Source of the DNA: Cycas panzhihuaensis
Taxonomy: Eukaryota > Cycadophyta
NCBI GenBank assembly: GCA_023213395.1
Contig: CM041465.1
Coordinates: forward strand, 204,235,741 to 204,299,740
Direction of reading: 5' to 3'
Length of the DNA: 64,000 nt
The translations under genes and the position numbers were made by a program. Positions 23,616 to 36,090 of the stretch are shown here, in pieces. How positions within the stretch are numbered: the first letter of the stretch is position 1; every line of letters begins with the position of its first letter. A model generated the notes under the pieces. That model was given only the letters and a program-made list of their open reading frames with translations. It did no database searches and was not told where the DNA came from.

Positions 23616-25240
23616 GGTGCAAAGGAGTCATTACCCTTAAGATATTCTAAACATAACCTTTAAGAGAAGGATAACTAGATCTCAAAGGGTAAACTTTACA
23701 TTAATGACATAAATAATAGAGATAAGTGAGCCTCAAAACTTTAAAAAGTTAGATATCTAAGATGAATGGAGGATACCAATAAAAGAGGAGCATAATACCT
23801 TGGTGAAGAATGATACTTGGGAGTAAGATGATTTGCCACTTAGGAATAATACCACTGGAATAAAATTAGTTTATAAGACCTAGTACAGTTTAGATGGTTT
23901 AATCAATAAGTACAAGTCCTAACTAGTTGCAAAGGGTTATATATAAGTTAAAGGTATTGGCTATAATAAAATATTTATACTTATAGTAAGATTGGAGATA
24001 GTTAGATTAATCATGGACTTAGTTCTACAATATGGTTAGATAGTCCATTAAATGGATGTGAAGAGTGCCTTCTTGAATACGTATGTTAATAAGAAAATTT
24101 ATGTCCAACAACCTAATAGTTTTGGGATAAAAAATAAGGAAGATAAGGTCTATAAACTAAAAAAGACCTTATATATACTTAAGTAGGTACTTAGAGTATG
24201 GTACTCTAAGATTGATAAATACATCAAGAATAAAGGATTCCTAAGGAGCTAGTCAAACCCTAACTTATTTATTAAGTTAGAAGAAAGTAAAATATTAATT
24301 GTGGGCTTATATATAGATGACCTTGGGTACATTGAGAATTGTGATTACTTATCCCAATAATTTATGGTAGATATATGTAAGGAATATGAAATAACAAATT
24401 TGGGACTTACGTATTATTTGTTAGGCATTGAGATATGATAAGACAAAAATAAGATATTTGTTTCACAAAGAAGATGCATATTAGATATGTTTTATAGATT
24501 TAACATAGATAGTTATAAGCCACTTATAATACCCATAAAAGTTGGGTTAAAATTATCTAAGTATGAGAAGTCTGAATTAGTTGACCTTACTCTTTACAAG
24601 TAATTGATTGGGAGCCTTATATATTTAACTTCAACTCAACCATATATTATGTATGTAGTTAATGTAGTTTCTAGGTTTATACATGAGCTTATGATAAAAC
24701 ATTAGAAAGTAGCCAAAAGAATTCTCAGATATCTCAGTGGAACTATTAGGTATAGACCTCATTATAAGGTGATCATAGGTTAATTAGCTATATAGACTTA
24801 AATTGGGTAGGTTGTATAAATAATAAGAAGTCTACTTTAGGTTATGCATTTAGTTTAGGTTCAGTAGCAGTAGTATGGAGTTTAAAGAAATAGCCAATAA
24901 TATCTCTTTCTACTACAAAAGTAGTTGTAAGAAGAGCTTATAAGAAAGTTTAATTTAGGATATTACTTTAGGACTTATAATAAAAACAAGTCATAATTAT
25001 TTTATAATGATCAAAGTATAATTTAGATGATTAGGAATCCATTATTTCATAGTAGGACTAAGCACATTGAGATATACCATCACTTCATTAGAGACTTAGT
25101 GCAGTATGGAGAGTTAGAATTGATCTATTATAATACAAAGGATTAGGTTGAAGGTATCTTTACAAAGAAACTTAATAAGATAAAGTTTAATAAATTTAGA
25201 GATAATCTTAGAGTCTTCCTAAATAGGTATTATAGAGGAG
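23616..25240 (+). pseudogene. copia A pol, 3' half: reverse transcriptase and RNase H
   Basis: Continues the copia A frame after the Tat insertion. RT: MDVKSAFLN near 24054, then KIYVQQPNSFG, LIVGLYIDDLG (the Y-x-D-D catalytic box, here YIDD) and LGLTYYLLGIEI. RNase H: the final phrase RTKHIEIYHHFIRDLVQYGE (about 25050) is the copia hallmark, followed by a decayed ADIFTK motif and the end near 25235. Stops are frequent. Confidence 0.85.
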
Positions 25241-25243
25241 AAA

Positions 25244-25475
25244 TATTAGGATAATGCCTACCTTGGGAATTCCTAAATATTTGTGTATCATATGATTTGG
25301 TGTTTGTCATCACTAAGTAGCGGTGGGCTTACCTGTATTTTCATGGGGTTTGACAACCCTAATATTTATTAATATTGCCACTCTCGCATATTGTAGCTTA
25401 CCCTTTCTTGCTTTATCTTTGTAATTATTTATATTTGTGCCCTAAGAGACTAACATTCTCCAATACTCTATCACA
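25244..25475 (+). repeat. Start of the 3' LTR of copia A
   Basis: A purine-rich tract (AGAGGAGAAA) at 25234-25243 is followed by TATTAGGATAATG, which fits a copia LTR start TGTTAGG with TG changed to TA. The right end is not clear; 25475 is a guess. Confidence 0.45.
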
Positions 25476-27851
25476 CTTATTTTGTAGCAACATTTATTAG
25501 TTCTTTAATTCTAAGGTCACTAAATTTATTAATTTCATCAAGCTTATGGTACTTTTTTGGCATGCTTAAAGATGTCAAATATGTGAGCATCTTATAATCT
25601 AAATCATAATATCTCTCCCTTGTATTTCTTAACATAAGCATTTGGTATTCAATAGCTAACACATTCATATCAAGCAAATTGTTACACCTCTAAGGTCCAA
25701 TTATAATATCACATTTTTGATATGGTGTTTTCTTTTATTTAGCATGTATTTTATCCTAAATGTAGTATAATTACTTATAAGTATTAATAAAATAGGGCCT
25801 ATTTGTTAGATATTTGGGCAAATATGATGGATAGCCTACATAACTATTCATCTATATAATATAATAGTTCTTGAGAAGATAGAATCTCTGTTTCTTCTTC
25901 CATCCTTATATGTTACCCATTTCTTGACCTCATTTCTAATCCTTTGAAGGTGATTTAAGGCTTTTCAAATAGCTAAGAAAAATCGAGCAACTATTGCATA
26001 AATAATAGTGGCTTATTTTGTTCTTCAAACCTTTGAGAAGTAAAATTACATTAATATACTCGAATCTTTTTATGCTTAGTCTAGTGTGAAAGCTAGCCTA
26101 AGTACTATAGACTCTAAGATAATAAAAATCATATAAAAATCTATGAATAAGTTCTCACATTTATTAAATCTTTTAAATTATTAGGTAATGGCATCATTAA
26201 CTATGTTTTTCAATTCAAACATTCTTATCTCATGTTAGACTAAATAAATCAAATAAGAAGTTACTTGATCCATTTTACTTAAGTCTCTTTTGCCAAAAAG
26301 TTTGGTGATAAGCACCACCTAGGTTTAAATTATTTCATCTAACTTATTTGTCACCACAACCCTTTTTCCATTCTACATAGGTGGCAAAATCATCTAGCTA
26401 GAGATGTTCTCTTAACTCTTAATTTTTATTTTCTTTTTTTTCTTAAAGTAATATCTTTGATGCCCTTTTCATTATACTTCAAATGAGTAATAAAGTTATT
26501 GAAGATTTACTAAAAGTTTTCTGCATTCAAGTCAAGCAATGGCTTTCCTTCTCTTAAATATATAATTATATTTTATGCATGGAAGTGCTTGGTGTAAAGA
26601 TGAATAATATTGTGGAACTTTATTGCTTCATATATAATAGCAATTTGAACCAAGCCAAACCTACATAATTTGGTGTCTTGTAACTTTCAAAATTATAGAA
26701 TTTTTTCTAGGCTAATTCCACGATGAGCTTAGTGTTTGTGATGATTTACATTTTCTCAGGAGCTACTATATTTTCCAATACATTAAAAATTTACTTAAAT
26801 AAATTAAAACTAGAAATACATACGAATTAGTGTCACAAGTTTCTTAAATTTGTTATTCCTTTGCAACAATTTTCTTCAACTTTTCTCACTTATAAAATTC
26901 TTTGCAAATGATACAAAAAAAGCCAACAAAATGGGAGTTGTATTATGCATCTACTTGCATGCTTTTGTAATAAATTAATATCAAATGAGTCATTTATTTT
27001 ATTATTTATACTTCATAAAATTAATATTCACTTATAACTCTAATGCTTTTTGGACAATCTACGAAGTATAAAGTAGTATTTTAATTTAAACATTTTTCCT
27101 TTCTCACTTTTTTATTTACCCTTCAAAGATAAACTTTTAGTGGGGTGGTGATTCCTTCAACAACACATGCATGCGATGAAATAAAGAATTATTGAGTGGA
27201 AAAATAACAAAACCAAAACTACAAAAGAATACCTTTCTTAAAAATTTATATTTTTCCATTCCTAAAAACTAAAGAAACTAAAAATCTAAGTTTATACAAT
27301 ACTAAAAAACTAAAGTTTATACAATACAAAATTTAGGCCTTTAAACATGCAAAAATCCTAACTACAATCCCTTAAAATTAGAAAATTGTCCTAGAGTAAA
27401 AAAGTCCTCAAATAAAAACTTTTTATTTTTAATAAAATCCTAACTATTACTATTTTTAGTAAAATTTTAAAGTTTTATAATTCACTCAAAAATTGACCCA
27501 TGGGTAGCTAAACATGTCACAAGTTCTATAATAACATAATTAATAGAAAATTAATCACCCAACTAAGGAAAGTTGTATCATTAATTTTATACAAAATAGA
27601 AAAAAAAAATTACAATTTCAAGCACCCACATGATGTTTTTTTAGGCTAAAACATGATTTAGGACATATAGAGAAAAGCAACAGGCTCCTTTTAAGAATAA
27701 TCAACTTTTTGAGATAATCATTTTAATATATAATAGTCCATATTTTCATTCACAGGGGGGAAAGTTATGTCATTTTTAAGAAATTAGCTTTTAGGATTTT
27801 TTTAGATGCTCTGACATCATCCTCCATCTCTTACAAAGAACTCAGCTCATA
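25476..27851. other. Unassigned AT-rich sequence
   Basis: No recognisable gene. A 66-codon minus-strand ORF at 25477-25677 and some open minus-strand pieces up to about 26330 (for example RNEVKKWVTYKDGRRNRDS) may be the remains of a coding sequence, but I cannot name a family. Confidence 0.4.
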
Positions 27852-27856
27852 CAAGT

Positions 27857-28325
27857 TGTTAGTGAACTCAATTGAGGTTAACTTGTATTAGGTTAATGAC
27901 TTGTATGGATTAACTAGAAAATATAAAGAGATACAAGGATCAAAGATTCAATGGGACATGAAGAAGAGTCATGGGATGTGATAAAAGATCACATGATTAG
28001 ATAAAGAGGTATAACCATTAAATGAGTATGCCCCTTAGGATATTATGTATTTAAACTCTATATTGGTTATCAAATATTAAATAGGAATGACATATGGTGT
28101 ACTAAGGTATATTAGGCCCTAATAAGCCTTACTACTAAGGTTAAATGATCCTAATAAGTCATGAGACTAAGTTGTATTTAATATAATCAAGATATCTTGA
28201 GTTTGACTATGGCTTTTTTCTTGTAAGGATTTCCCACATAAATACTTATGTACTATTCTTTGAAAGCTTATTATATGTGATCAAGATCTTATAGCTAAGA
28301 AAACATGTATATATATTTTTTCACA
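27857..28325 (+). repeat. 5' LTR of the LARD-like element
   Basis: Begins TGTTAGTGAACTC and ends TTTTCACA. Matches 38484-38944. Confidence 0.9.
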
Positions 28326-28336
28326 TGGTATTAGAG
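28326..28336 (+). other. Primer-binding site (tRNA-iMet type)
   Basis: TGGTATTAGAG directly follows the LTR; it differs in one base from TGGTATCAGAG, the usual initiator-Met tRNA primer site of plant LTR elements. Confidence 0.85.
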
Positions 28337-29224
28337 TTTATGAAGGTACGCAACTAAGGCAAAGTAGGTTTAGAGTTGAATCAAATTAAAGGTTGTTTGG
28401 AAATACAAATGAGAGCCCTAAACTGATGATATCAATTCTTTCTAACTACTCAGAGAACAAAATAGTGGGATGCTACATTTATAAAAACAAAGAAAATAAA
28501 TTATTTAAGATGTGATTTTTGTTTATTCATGACCTGCACTCATTGAATGTCATAAGAAGACATTGAAGACTTTAAATGAGTCTAAATTTATTTTTAGAAT
28601 GTTGGATAGAGGATAGGTATTTGTGAATAATCTCAGACATAATTATGTTCATGTTTGAAGTAGTAAAATATTTATTAGAAATGTTAAATTTATATAAGCC
28701 TATTATAGAATGTTAGTCTTAAGTTGAAGTTGTTAGACTATTTGGAATATGGATTGGGTATATTTAGAAAATGTAAAGGTGATTAGACACTGATTATAAT
28801 ATAATTGTTTGAGGATGTTTGGTTTGGTTTCTATATGCTATGGTAGACTATAGATATATTGGCCATCTCTAGAAGCTATTGGGTATCACTAAGCAATTTG
28901 GTGGTTGTTGAGCAATGTTAAATAATGTACACTGATTTCTATTATGTTTAGCTTGTTGGATAAATCCAGGGGTTATCAGAAAAACATCCAAGCTTAATTT
29001 ACATCATAAAGACATTTATTTAAGTGTATATGGTGGTGTAGTTCTCTCCATTTATGGCCACGGGTTTCCAAGTATGGGAAGTGATATATATATATATATA
29101 AAGTATTATCAACTTATATCCCTCTAAAAAATAAATTTTTGATTGAATGTTTGAGTTGTGAACATTCTAAAAAGTCTATAAATCATTCATTTAAATGATT
29201 GGATGATAGAAGATAGGTTTATTG
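28337..29224 (+). other. Interior of the LARD-like element, left part
   Basis: No gene seen. AT-rich; a short TA run at about 29083-29100. Its last bases TATTG (29220-29224) form the target duplication of copia B. Confidence 0.5.
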
Positions 29225-29513
29225 TGTTAGAAATGCTCGTATTAGGGCAATTACCCACCTTAGGGAGATTACCCACATTGGGGTAATAACCCATATTCTG
29301 AGAGATATTGTTTAAGCAGTGTGTTAGGCATTTGTTAACACTAGGTAGAAGTAGACTCTGAGAGGTATATCCAAATCCTCTCTATCTCATCTATTTATTT
29401 AGAGGACCCAAAGAGCCTAGGATTCATTAACACCACTATCCTCATGAATTTTTGGCTATGCCCTTCTACATTTCATTTATATTGATTATTCTCTTTGCCC
29501 TTTAATTCCATCA
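29225..29513 (+). repeat. 5' LTR of copia B
   Basis: Starts TGTTAGAAATGC, ends CCATCA; 289 bp. Inside, three related short units (GGGCAATTACCC, GGGAGATTACCC, GGGGTAATAACCC) sit within 55 bp. Matches 36091-36351. Confidence 0.85.
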
Positions 29514-29975
29514 TTTAATATCATAGTAGTGTTAGATGAACTATCTAAGATTCTCAGTCAAAGTTATGGATGAGTTTATGAAGTACTACATCGCATAACA
29601 TATATTATCATATGCATTAGTGGTATATGTATGCTCTCTTATTTATTTGTGCATATACAATTGACATTATGTTTGACCTTTTATTTGTGGCTCACATCCT
29701 TGTATCTAATATATAACATTATATTTACATAATACTTGTTCTACACTTATATTTGATGCATTCATTGAATCGCACCCTCATGCACCTTGTGTTTATTTGA
29801 TGCACATCTATTGTTTTGTTATGATTGCATTCACATCTGTATTTATCCTTCCAAAAGGCTATTTTTCTTTTGTTTGTGTGGCTAATCAACAATTCATTTT
29901 GAGCTACTTACATTCACCAAAAGTATGTGTTCATATTTGTGTAAGTTATATGATACATCTGTATTTGGACTCTAT

Positions 29976-30365
29976 CTAGAGATCTCCTGCTACACCATTA
30001 AGGTTTGACATAGTAGAAAGTGTGCTCTCACATAGTAGTGAAAAGAAAAAAACATAATAGGTATTGTAGTTCTTTGCATCTATAGGAAGGTCTTTAAAAT
30101 ACTTTTTAGCACTAGCCATTCCATGCAATTTAGAGATCAAGTTTAGGCAAATAGCATGGTTGCCTATTATCAACTCAAACTCTTTAAAACTTTCCATCCA
30201 CTCTTTATCTAGCCATGATGATAGCCACATCCATAGTTGGTCCACTCTTTGTCTAACCTTGATGATAGTCATAGCTTTAGTCAATCCAAATAAGGGCAAT
30301 CTAGTCTTAATTAAAACTAATCTAATTTCTTGTAGGAAACATATATAGATTACATCTATGAGCAT
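29976..30365 (-). pseudogene. Captured fragment of a host PPR-protein gene in the copia B leader
   Basis: A 129-codon minus-strand ORF. Its C-terminal half, GNHAICLNLISKLHGMASAK followed by KYFKDLP and NYNTYY, matches the repeat pattern of plant P-class pentatricopeptide proteins (D-H-A-x-x-L-D-L-I-x-K-x-x-G-x-x-x-A-E-x-Y-F-x-x-L-P, then N-x-x-T-Y-G-A-L-L). PPR proteins bind organelle RNA. The N-terminal half is less clear. Upstream on the minus strand, a TTTGTAG|G acceptor at about 30408 precedes DKLFMKIS, recalling the L-Y-x-R-I-S start of these proteins, so a genomic rather than mRNA source is possible. It is out of context in a transposon leader and is surely not functional. Confidence 0.6.
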
Positions 30366-31945
30366 GTTCTCTCTATTACATTGAAATTTTCATAAATAAT
30401 TTATCCTACAAAGGTAAATAAGGATATAAATGCAGCTTCCATGCATGACCCACTTCTATTTCCCAAATTCCAGGCTAAACAATATCATAAAAGTGTAAGA
30501 TTTGGGTTGTTTCAGAATAACCTGACTTTTAGGATGTTAGAAGCAAGGACTCACAGGCATCAATATACTTAATCTTCCAAATTTTATGGTTTATAACAAT
30601 AGTTATATGGTTAGCCTAATCTAGATAATAATATAATTCAATCACCTACTATAAGAATACATATCCTAGGTGCTAATAAAGCCTCCCAAGTGCTAATTGT
30701 GCACCTATGTATTTATCAAAGTATGCCACATATTATTGGTTGCAGCAGCACTAATCAGGCTTGCGTATAAAAAGGAAAAGACTTGGTCATAGTTATGAGT
30801 GACCTTTCAATTGGAATCATTGACCATGGCCGATGTAGAATGTCATGTATCTTCATGCTACTTCACACCTATTTAGACTAAATTCTTATATACTCTTCTT
30901 TTGTGTGAGTGCATATTTAATTTATAACCTTTTCTTTTTTGATATATTGATGTATTGAACTTAAATATTTTGTCATTTAATTTTGCATCCCTTTAATACT
31001 TTATGTAATATTTATGATTCATTCTCTTTCTTTGTGTCTTGATCTAAGTCATCTTTGTTAATAATCAAAGAAGCCTGCTATATTCTTGGGTCGTGACTAG
31101 TCCATCTCATACCCAAATACTTACAAGAGGCAGACATTATCCCATCGGTGAATCAAATAATCCTAAGATTTTGCTTTTATTACATTTTTAGTTTATGTTG
31201 AAGTTTGTAGGGTAAAGTGCTTATCATGATTAACTATCAGCTACTTAAGTCCTATAACAAAGTTCAGGTGACTAAACTTTTAGTTTAAAGAAGGATTACT
31301 AATTTATTTTTTAAGGAGGCTGTTCCAAAATGAGCACTTGTTTCTATTCTAACAAGAATATCTTCACTAATGGGGCCCATTTTTAGATTTACCAACTCTA
31401 AAGTGTTTTACATTTTTGCCCAAATAAAATGAGTGGTTACATGATTATGTTGGGTCTTTATTTAATAGTTTCTTTAATGACTAAAAGTTGATGAAAATTT
31501 TCTTTATGGTTCATATTCTAAAGGGTTGTTTATCCCTTTTTAACATCCTTGTACTTTTTAATATATAACTTAATTATAAAAAGTTGTAATTAAGTGTTGT
31601 TTGAAGCATTAGGTTTATATTTTGATCCTCTATTTAGTGAATGATCTTTCAAGGACTTTTGAAGTCATTTGATGCAATATTTTTATGATCAAATTTAATG
31701 TTAGTTTATGGGCTTCTTGTGAGTTGACCCTTGAATAGATATAGCAAAACTTCAGTTTGTAATCATTATTAATACAAAAATCTTATTTTAAAGGAGGTTA
31801 AATCCCAATTCGGACATTTTTGCATGTCCCAAAGTTAAAGGGAGATAAGTTTTGCTTGTTTAAGTGCATTTCAATATTTCTTTCAATAACTTTACCTTTT
31901 CAAAGCATCTTATGTTAAGACAATTTCTTTATCATTACCTTAAAC
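30366..31945 (+). other. Remaining leader of copia B
   Basis: No gene seen apart from the possible start of the PPR fragment at 30366-30410. From about 31330 it aligns with the leader of copia A at 1-587. Confidence 0.5.
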
Positions 31946-32965
31946 ATAAGTAATATAACGGTGCATAGATTTGATGGTACTAACTTTTTAAATTTAAGTC
32001 AAAGAATGAAATCCATCTTTATGGCAAAGGATATATGAGACTTGATTGAAATAGGTTATAGATCATTTGATGTTAATGCTACTAAAAACCAAATGAAGAC
32101 CTATAAGGAGAATGAAAAGCATGATAATGAAGCTTTGGTGTTCATCTTTTGTGCACTAGAGGATCACATCTTTTTAAAGGTTAGTAAGGTATCTACATCA
32201 AAGGAGGCATGAGATGCATTAAAGACCACCTATGGAAAAGTTGTTACATTAAAACTCTAAACATTAAGAAGCAAGTTTAAAAACTATAGTATGGATAAAA
32301 ATAAATGAGTGGATGACTTCACAACTAAAATACAAGCCCTAGTCAATCAAATGAGGGCCTTAGAAGAGGTCATTAGTAAGCAAAAGATGATATAGAAGAA
32401 CTTAAAATGTGTTAGTAATATTAAAAGATTTAAAATAGTTACAATAAGTATTAAGGTCTCTAAGGACCTAACCAGCCTAAAAATTGATTAATTAAGGGTA
32501 ATGTTACTTATTGTTGAAGAGGAAAGGGAGGACAATGAATTTTTAGAACATGCATTTTCCACTAAGACAAATATTAGGCCTACCTTCCAAGGCTAAAGTT
32601 TTAAGGGAAGAGGACAATCTCTTAGAGAAAGAGCCCAAAACCTTAAGAATCAAAATTAATTTTAATAAAGACAAGGTTAAGATTATCGGGGGTAAGGACA
32701 ATATCATCAAGGTCAAAGTCATTTTCATCAAGGTCTAAATTAATTTTAAAGTTAAGGATAAAGACAATATTTTTAAGGCTGATTTAATCAAGGCCAAAGA
32801 TAAAATTTTAGACCTCAAGGAAGATGTAGAGGACAAAGTCCAAGGGATAAGAGTTAAGGACAAAGAGGAAGAAGTCCTAGAGGTAAAGGAATAATGCAAT
32901 ATTCTTATTGCCATAGAAGTGGACACTTACAAGAAAATTATTTTACAAAATATCTAACTTATAAA
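31946..32965 (+). pseudogene. copia B gag pseudogene
   Basis: VHRFDGTNFLN, then RMKSIFMAKDI, EALVFIFCALEDHIF, LKTTYGK and FTTKIQALVNQMRAL are copia capsid phrases, parallel to copia A gag. A Lys/Asp-rich basic stretch (32600-32880) follows. At about 32900-32955 YCHRSGHLQENYF is a zinc knuckle that lost its first and last Cys. Interrupted by stops, mostly TAA, TAG or TGA derivable by one transition. Confidence 0.78.
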
Positions 32966-33039
32966 TAGGAATAATTAATACAGTAGTTAAAGAAAGGAAA
33001 AATGAAAGACTCTTTCTATTAAGTTTGATGGCAAATGAA

Positions 33040-36000
33040 GAAGAAGATAGTTAACATATTGACTTAGGATGTTCTACCTACATGACACATAGAAAAGAAT
33101 GGTTCAAAGAGTTAGACAATACTAAAAGTAATAAAATCATATTTAGAGATAATACCACTCAAGCTATAGTTGGCAAAGGGAATGTAGCCATATAAATAGA
33201 CTTTACAAAAATAAGATATATCAGTGATGTACTCCATGTCCCTACACTTAATAAAAAATTACGATAAATAGAATAAATAATGGAGAAAAAGTACAAAGTA
33301 ATTTTTGACAATAGAGAATGCACTATTAAAGATAAGCTAAGGAACAAAGCAATAGTTGCTAAGGGATAAATAACTAGTGATAAATTGTTTAAACTAGTCA
33401 TTCCCTTGACTGATTATTATGCCTTAAAGGCTTCAACTAATATGGATAATAAATCTTAGAATAAAAGACTTAGACACGTAAACTATAATAATTTGGCATT
33501 AATGAAGAGGATGGAAATGGTGATAGGTCTGCCCAATATTTAACATGGCAAGGAAGTGTGTAAAGGGTGTATACTAAGCAAACAATAAAGGGAAAGATTC
33601 CTTAATGAGAGTTATAGGGTAAACGGGCCTCTTTAGTTAGTATATACAAATTTATGTGGACCATTAAATATTCCTTCACTTAGTGTAGCTAAGTACTTCA
33701 TGACTTTCATTAATGATTTTATAAGGATGACTTGGTTATACTTTCTTAAGTTTAAGTAAGATGCACTCCAATACTTTATTGACTTCAAAAATATGGTTGA
33801 AAGACAAAGTGGACATATGATATTAATACTAAGATCAGATAATGGGGGAGAATTTATTTCAAATAAATTTAAGAATTATTGTAGGTATTTTGGGATGAGA
33901 AAATGACTCATAAATCACTATATACTTTAATAAAATGGGGTTATAAAAAGAAAGAATAAGATAGTTATTGAAATGGCTTGAAGTATGTTTAAGGATAAGT
34001 ATATTATTAATGAATATTAAGCATAAGTTGTACATATAAATATTTATTTATTGAACAAATATATAACCAAAGCAATAAGATAAGTTACACTTAAAGAAGC
34101 TTAAACAAGTTATAAACCAAGCATTAAACACTTAAGAGTTTTTAAGTGTATAGATTATGTACATGTTCTACAACAAAAGAGGAAAGAATTAAATGACAAA
34201 AGTACTAAGTGTATATTTATAGGATATAGTAACTCATTTAGATCCTATAAAGTATATGATCCAAAAAGTAAGAGGATTATTATAAGCAGGGATGTCATCT
34301 TCAAAGAAGATGAAATCTATCAAGAGGAAGTTATTGAAATAGATAAAGGCAAACATATTATGATTAAAGTGTACTCTAATTCAAATGGGACAAATATACC
34401 TAAAACAAATAAAGTAGAACCTTCCACTTCAAGTCAAAGAGTTCTAAAATGGGTATAAAGGACTCGTAACCCTCAAAACATCTTAGATACTAGCTTTAAG
34501 AGAAGAATAAAAAGATCTCAAAGAGTAAACTTTGTACTTATGACTCACGTTATAGAGTCAAATAAGCCTCAAAACTTTGAAGAGGTAAATAATCAAGATG
34601 AATAGAAGAATATAATGAAGAAATAGTATAATACGTTAGTCAAAAATGACAGTTAGTATATTTTCCACTTAGAAAGAATGCCATTGGCATAAAATAAGTC
34701 TATAAGACAAAGTATAAATCAAATGAGCCTATTAATAAATACAAGGCAAGGTTAGTTGTAAAGGGCTATGCTCAAATTGAGGGCATAGGTTATAATGAAA
34801 CATTTGTACCAATTGCAAGATTAGAAACAACTAGATTAATCATGGCCTTAATTGCATAACAAGGTTAGACAGTCCATCAAATAGATGCGAAAAGTGCCAT
34901 CTTAAATGGGCATGTAGATGAGGAGATCTATGTCTAACAACCTAAGAGTTTTTAAGTGAGAGGAAAAGAAGATAAGGTCTATAAACTTAAGAAAGGCTTG
35001 TATGGACTTAAACAAGCACTTAGAGTATGGGTCTCTAGGATTGATAAATATTTCAAGGATAAAGGATTCTTAAGAAGCTAATTAGACCCTAATTTGTATG
35101 TAAAATTGGAAGGAAGTTTAATATTAATTGTGGGCTTAGATTTAGATGACCTAGTACATTAAGAATTATTATTATTTATCTCAAACATTTAAGAAAAATA
35201 TATGCAAAGAATTTGAGATGATAGGCTTGGGACTTATACATTACTTCTTAAGCATTAAAGTATAGTAAGATGAAAAGGGGATATTTGTATCTCAAAAGAA
35301 ATACACATTAGATATGTTATACAAATTTAACATGGATAGTTGCAAGTCACTTGTAACACCAGTATATGTTGGGTTAAAATTATCTAAGTTTGAGGAATCT
35401 GAATCAGTTAAACCTACACTTTATAGGTAGTTGATTAGGAACCTAATGAATTTGACTTCAACTCGATCAGACATTATGTATCAAGTCAGTGTGGTTTCTA
35501 GGTTTATGGATGAGCCTAAGGCAAAATATTGGAAAGCAACCAAAAGGATTCTTAGGTATCTAAGAGGCACTATCGGGTATGGATTACATTACAGGTCATT
35601 AGAGGATTATGAGTTAATTGGCTATATAGACTTAGACTGGGCAAGTTGTATAGATGATAGGAAATCTACTTCAGGTTATGTATTCAGTTTAAGTTTAGTA
35701 GTAGTAGTATGGGGTTCAAAGAAGTAGGTAATAATATCTCTTTCTATTGTAGAAGTAGAGTACAAAGTAGTTATAGTAGAAGCTTATGAAATAATTTGGC
35801 TTAGAAGATTACTTTAAGATTTACAAGAAGAATGGGTTAGTCCCATGCAATTGCTTTTGATAATCAAAGTATAATTCAGATGACTAGGAATTTAATGTTT
35901 TATAATAAAACATAGCACATTGAAATATAACATTACTTCATCAGAGAGTTAATACAATAAAGTGAATTAGAATTTGACTACTGCAACACTAAAGATTAGG

Positions 36001-36075
36001 TGGCAGATATTTCCACAAAGGAACTTGGTAAAATAAAGTTTATCAAACTCAGAGATAAACATTGTGTCTCCCCAA
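33040..36075 (+). pseudogene. copia B pol pseudogene (protease, integrase, RT, RNase H)
   Basis: Protease: DLGCSTYMTHR near 33060. Integrase zinc finger: RLRHVNYNNLAL then CKGCILS (33465-33585). Integrase core: LCGPLNIPSL; DNGGEFISNKFK (second Asp); then NGVIKRKN with Lys (33946-33948) where the catalytic Glu should be. Post-core: [56 protein letters not shown] in place of Y-V-D-D. RNase H: an open piece 35431-35727 with GYIDLDWASCIDDRKSTSGYVF, then the HIEI..HYFI phrase at about 35920. The order and phrases are firmly copia. Confidence 0.88.
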
Positions 36076-36090
36076 ATGGGCATTATGGGT

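Larger units (their letters stand above)
1..25480 (+). mobile_element. Ty1/copia retrotransposon (copia A), 5' end outside the window, split by a 20.5-kb insertion
   Basis: Decayed copia element in two pieces, 1-3072 and 23616 to about 25480. The order gag, protease, integrase, RT, RNase H is the copia order. The coding sequence breaks off at 3072 just after an LKW motif and resumes at 23616; the same stretch is uninterrupted in copia B near 34441-34470, which proves the split. The 5' LTR is not in the window: in copia B gag lies about 2.4 kb after the LTR, so here it should lie left of position 1. Many stops and frameshifts; not autonomous. Confidence 0.9.

Noticed and set aside
27800-27856. 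Continuation of the minus-strand gypsy element left of the LARD-like insertion
   Set aside because: The reverse strand (GAGATGGAGGATGATGTCAGAGC) resembles a gypsy 3' end, but no LTR matching the one at 44545 was found to the left, so it is not annotated.
29083-29100. Evenly spaced short repeats suggesting a CRISPR-like array anywhere in the window
   Set aside because: Only microsatellites and decayed tandem repeats were found; no repeat-spacer pattern, and none is expected in plant nuclear DNA.
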